The translations under genes were made by a program, and so were the position numbers. A stretch of DNA of 64,000 bases from Planktothricoides raciborskii GIHE-MW2 (GTDB taxonomy: Bacteria; Cyanobacteriota; Cyanobacteriia; Cyanobacteriales; Laspinemataceae): NCBI RefSeq assembly GCF_040564635.1, contig NZ_CP159837.1, positions 6,311,001 through 6,375,000 on the forward strand. Reading direction: 5' to 3'. Of this stretch, positions 61,970-64,000 are shown piece after piece (positions within the stretch are counted from its first letter, which is position 1; each line of letters starts with the position of its first letter). The notes beneath the pieces are model-generated. The model was not told the DNA's origin. It was given only the letters and a program-made list of their open reading frames with translations, and made no database searches.

Positions 61970-64000
61970 ATGCGACCTATTGAATTATCTTTATCGGGTT
62001 TTACCAGTTTTCGGGATGAACAACATTTAGATTTTTCCCAGCTAGATTTGTTTGCGATTACCGGCCCAACAGGGGCGGGGAAATCTTCGTTACTGGATGC
62101 GATTACTTATGCACTTTATGGGAAAACGGCTCGCACTGGCAGTCAAATTCAAGAAATGGTGAGTCAAGGTTCATCTTTGTTGAAAGTGCAATTTAGGTTT
62201 GAGATGTCCCAAGGTGAATATCGGGTGACTAGACTGTGGCGCGATCGCGGTAAAACTACGGTGACTTCGGTACTCCTAGAAAAGTACCAAGGTAAAAAAT
62301 GGGAAACCTTGGAAACGAAAGAACGTTTGACGAATCAAGCGATCGAGGAAATCTTAGGGATGGATTTTGATACATTTACGCGAGTGATTCTTTTGCCCCA
62401 AGGTCAATTTGATGAATTCCTGAAAGGGAATACGACCAAACGCCGAGAAATTCTCCGGCAATTGGCAGGATTTGAGATTTTTGAACTGATGCGGAAAGAA
62501 GCGAATAATTTGGCCGGGTTGTTAAAGAAAGAACTAGAAGCGGTTGAACGGCAAATTAATGAATTAGACGCTCCTCCAGACTGGGAACTTGAACAAAAAG
62601 TGAGTCAATTACTTACCCTAGAAAATGATTTACCCAGGCTGAATGAGGCGGTTTGGCAAGCACAAAAGAAATTAGATGAACAACAGCAGCTATTTGAACG
62701 GTTGGAACGGTTGCTGAAACTGCATCAAGATTTGGCAGACTTGAATGTAAATACGGGTGAAATCGAGCGGTTAGAACAACGTTTAGTGCGATCGCAAACT
62801 GCGGCATCCTTACAAGGGGATTGGACGTTGGTGCAAAGGGTTCGACAGCAAGCAAGACAAGCGGAAGCCCAGGCGATCGCTGCTGGGAAAAAATTACAAA
62901 AAATTCAAGCTCAGTTCAAAAAGGAAAAAGAAAGACTGGATCGGGTGAAAGCCGAAGAAGCGGAAATGCTGCCTCAATTTAAAACCAGAAGCGAAGCGTT
63001 AGCTACAGTTCAAGTTTACGAACAACAACAAAAACAAATTGCTCAAGAACTGGTCAGAGTTCAGAAAATTCTCTTGACGAAAACCACGGAACTCTCCGTT
63101 GCCCAAAAAGAATGGCAAGAGATCCAAGCACAAAACATCGCGGCCTCGCAACAGGTGAAAAAAATTACTGCTGAGTTAGAGCAATATCCTCCAATGAGCG
63201 ATCGCTTAGAAACCTTGAGACAAATTGCGCCGTTACTGATGGAATGGCAGTTAATTCAGCAGCAGGTAAAAAAACAAGAAAAACAGCAACTAGCTCTCCA
63301 GGAACAATTAGAAATTTCCCGCTTTACGGTCAAGGAAGCCCAGTTTAATTATCAATTTGCCCAGAAGGAAATGGAAGCGGCTCGTGGGGCGTTAATGGAA
63401 GCGGAAGCCATTAATGCGGAAGCCACTCGCATGAACCAAGCGGCAGTATTGCGTGAATCCCTGGTATCTGGGACAATTTGCCCGGTTTGTGGGGAAGTTT
63501 ATCATGGCGATCACCCGTTGCCGGATTTGGAAATTGTGGAGTGGGTTGATGTGTCACCTTTGCGCGATCGCCTCCAGACCCATGAACGACAATTTCACCA
63601 AGCGGAACGTCAACTAACTCAAGCAGAAACTACCCTGGAACAACAAACTCAGCAAATGATTGCTTGTGAGCAAGAATTGTCCGTGGTGCAAAATCGATTA
63701 GCCACGAAATATGCGGGGATTAGCACATATTTAATCCCTGAAAATCCTGAAGAGATGTCCCGCAACTTTGAGCAAACGGTGCAGCAGTTACAACAAGAAT
63801 ATCAAGAATTACAAGTGACGGATCAACGGTCAAAACAAGTGCAGCAAAAGCATCAAGCGGCTGTGGCTAATTTAAACCAGATTCGTCAAGCTTTAGAATT
63901 TAAGGCAAAAACCCTTAAACAAGCACAACAAGAAGAACAAAGGTCTCGTAGCGAAGTCGATCGCCAGCTAAAAGCGCGTCAACATTTAAGGGCGACCCTG
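61970..64000 (+). CDS. sbcC: Exonuclease subunit SbcC (Rad50 homologue), 3' part beyond the window
   Basis: An SMC-like ATPase partner of SbcD. The visible 677 residues start MRPIELSLSGFTSFRDEQHL, with Walker A GPTGAGKSS at residues 32-40 and the QEMVSQGSSLLKVQFRFEM region after it, then a long coiled coil. The zinc hook Cys504-x-x-Cys507 (ICPVCGEVYHGDHPLPD) sits in the middle, as in Rad50. The second coiled-coil arm and Walker B lie outside the window. The coding frame is open at the edge. ATG 61970 is the start; no strong ribosome site precedes it. Confidence 0.94.
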   Translation, partial: MRPIELSLSGFTSFRDEQHLDFSQLDLFAITGPTGAGKSSLLDAITYALYGKTARTGSQIQEMVSQGSSLLKVQFRFEMSQGEYRVTRLWRDRGKTTVTSVLLEKYQGKKWETLETKERLTNQAIEEILGMDFDTFTRVILLPQGQFDEFLKGNTTKRREILRQLAGFEIFELMRKEANNLAGLLKKELEAVERQINELDAPPDWELEQKVSQLLTLENDLPRLNEAVWQAQKKLDEQQQLFERLERLLKLHQDLADLNVNTGEIERLEQRLVRSQTAASLQGDWTLVQRVRQQARQAEAQAIAAGKKLQKIQAQFKKEKERLDRVKAEEAEMLPQFKTRSEALATVQVYEQQQKQIAQELVRVQKILLTKTTELSVAQKEWQEIQAQNIAASQQVKKITAELEQYPPMSDRLETLRQIAPLLMEWQLIQQQVKKQEKQQLALQEQLEISRFTVKEAQFNYQFAQKEMEAARGALMEAEAINAEATRMNQAAVLRESLVSGTICPVCGEVYHGDHPLPDLEIVEWVDVSPLRDRLQTHERQFHQAERQLTQAETTLEQQTQQMIACEQELSVVQNRLATKYAGISTYLIPENPEEMSRNFEQTVQQLQQEYQELQVTDQRSKQVQQKHQAAVANLNQIRQALEFKAKTLKQAQQEEQRSRSEVDRQLKARQHLRATL

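Overview
The window is chromosomal DNA from a filamentous (Oscillatoriales-like) cyanobacterium. The octamer GCGATCGC (HIP1) occurs throughout, heptanucleotide tandem repeats (STRR type) fill many gaps, and typical cyanobacterial genes are present: a CrtD-type carotenoid desaturase, a COP23-domain lipoprotein, a TxlA-type thioredoxin, a DICT-domain kinase, and an intein-split ThyX. The genus cannot be fixed from sequence alone. No rRNA, tRNA or CRISPR array was recognised.

Layout. 1-8 kb: left edge of an unidentified gene, thyX with a 234-residue intein, then a two-gene sensor kinase operon on the minus strand (1325-aa multi-PAS kinase followed by a receiver-kinase). 8.0-8.6 kb: a structured 126-nt leader with a clear -10 box ahead of a small secreted peptide. 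9-15.6 kb: a P-loop ATPase next to a 1664-aa STAND NTPase with 14 WD40 repeats. 16-23 kb: Tat-exported beta-carbonic anhydrase, crtD, coaE, a DUF1838 protein and an M23 peptidase. 24-28 kb: a C5-cytosine methyltransferase facing a putative type II restriction enzyme, then a divergent serine recombinase. 28-43 kb: sensor kinases, a large membrane protein, a GT39 glycosyltransferase, surE, pheS, a DUF433 protein, a COP23 lipoprotein, a membrane-anchored McrB-like AAA protein and a VOC protein. 43.7-58 kb: a DICT-GAF kinase, then a minus-strand island of a DUF499-type ATPase, a small protein, a DUF1156-type DNA methylase and a PLD-SNF2 helicase. 58-64 kb: txlA, a NIL-ferredoxin, sbcD and the 5' part of sbcC.

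Two themes stand out. First, several gene sets could act on foreign DNA or in stress signalling: the ATPase/methylase/helicase island (similar in composition to published helicase-methylase-ATPase defence systems), the restriction-modification pair, the STAND-WD40 pair, the McrB-like protein and SbcCD. Second, the gaps are loaded with miniature repeats, some caught as filled and empty site pairs: a 123-bp element flanked by TTAA present three times with an empty copy alongside, a roughly 30-bp element inserted twice at the same GCG/TG context in two unrelated host repeats, and a 24-nt element inserted three times in heptamer arrays. One such intergenic repeat lies in frame inside the helicase coding sequence.
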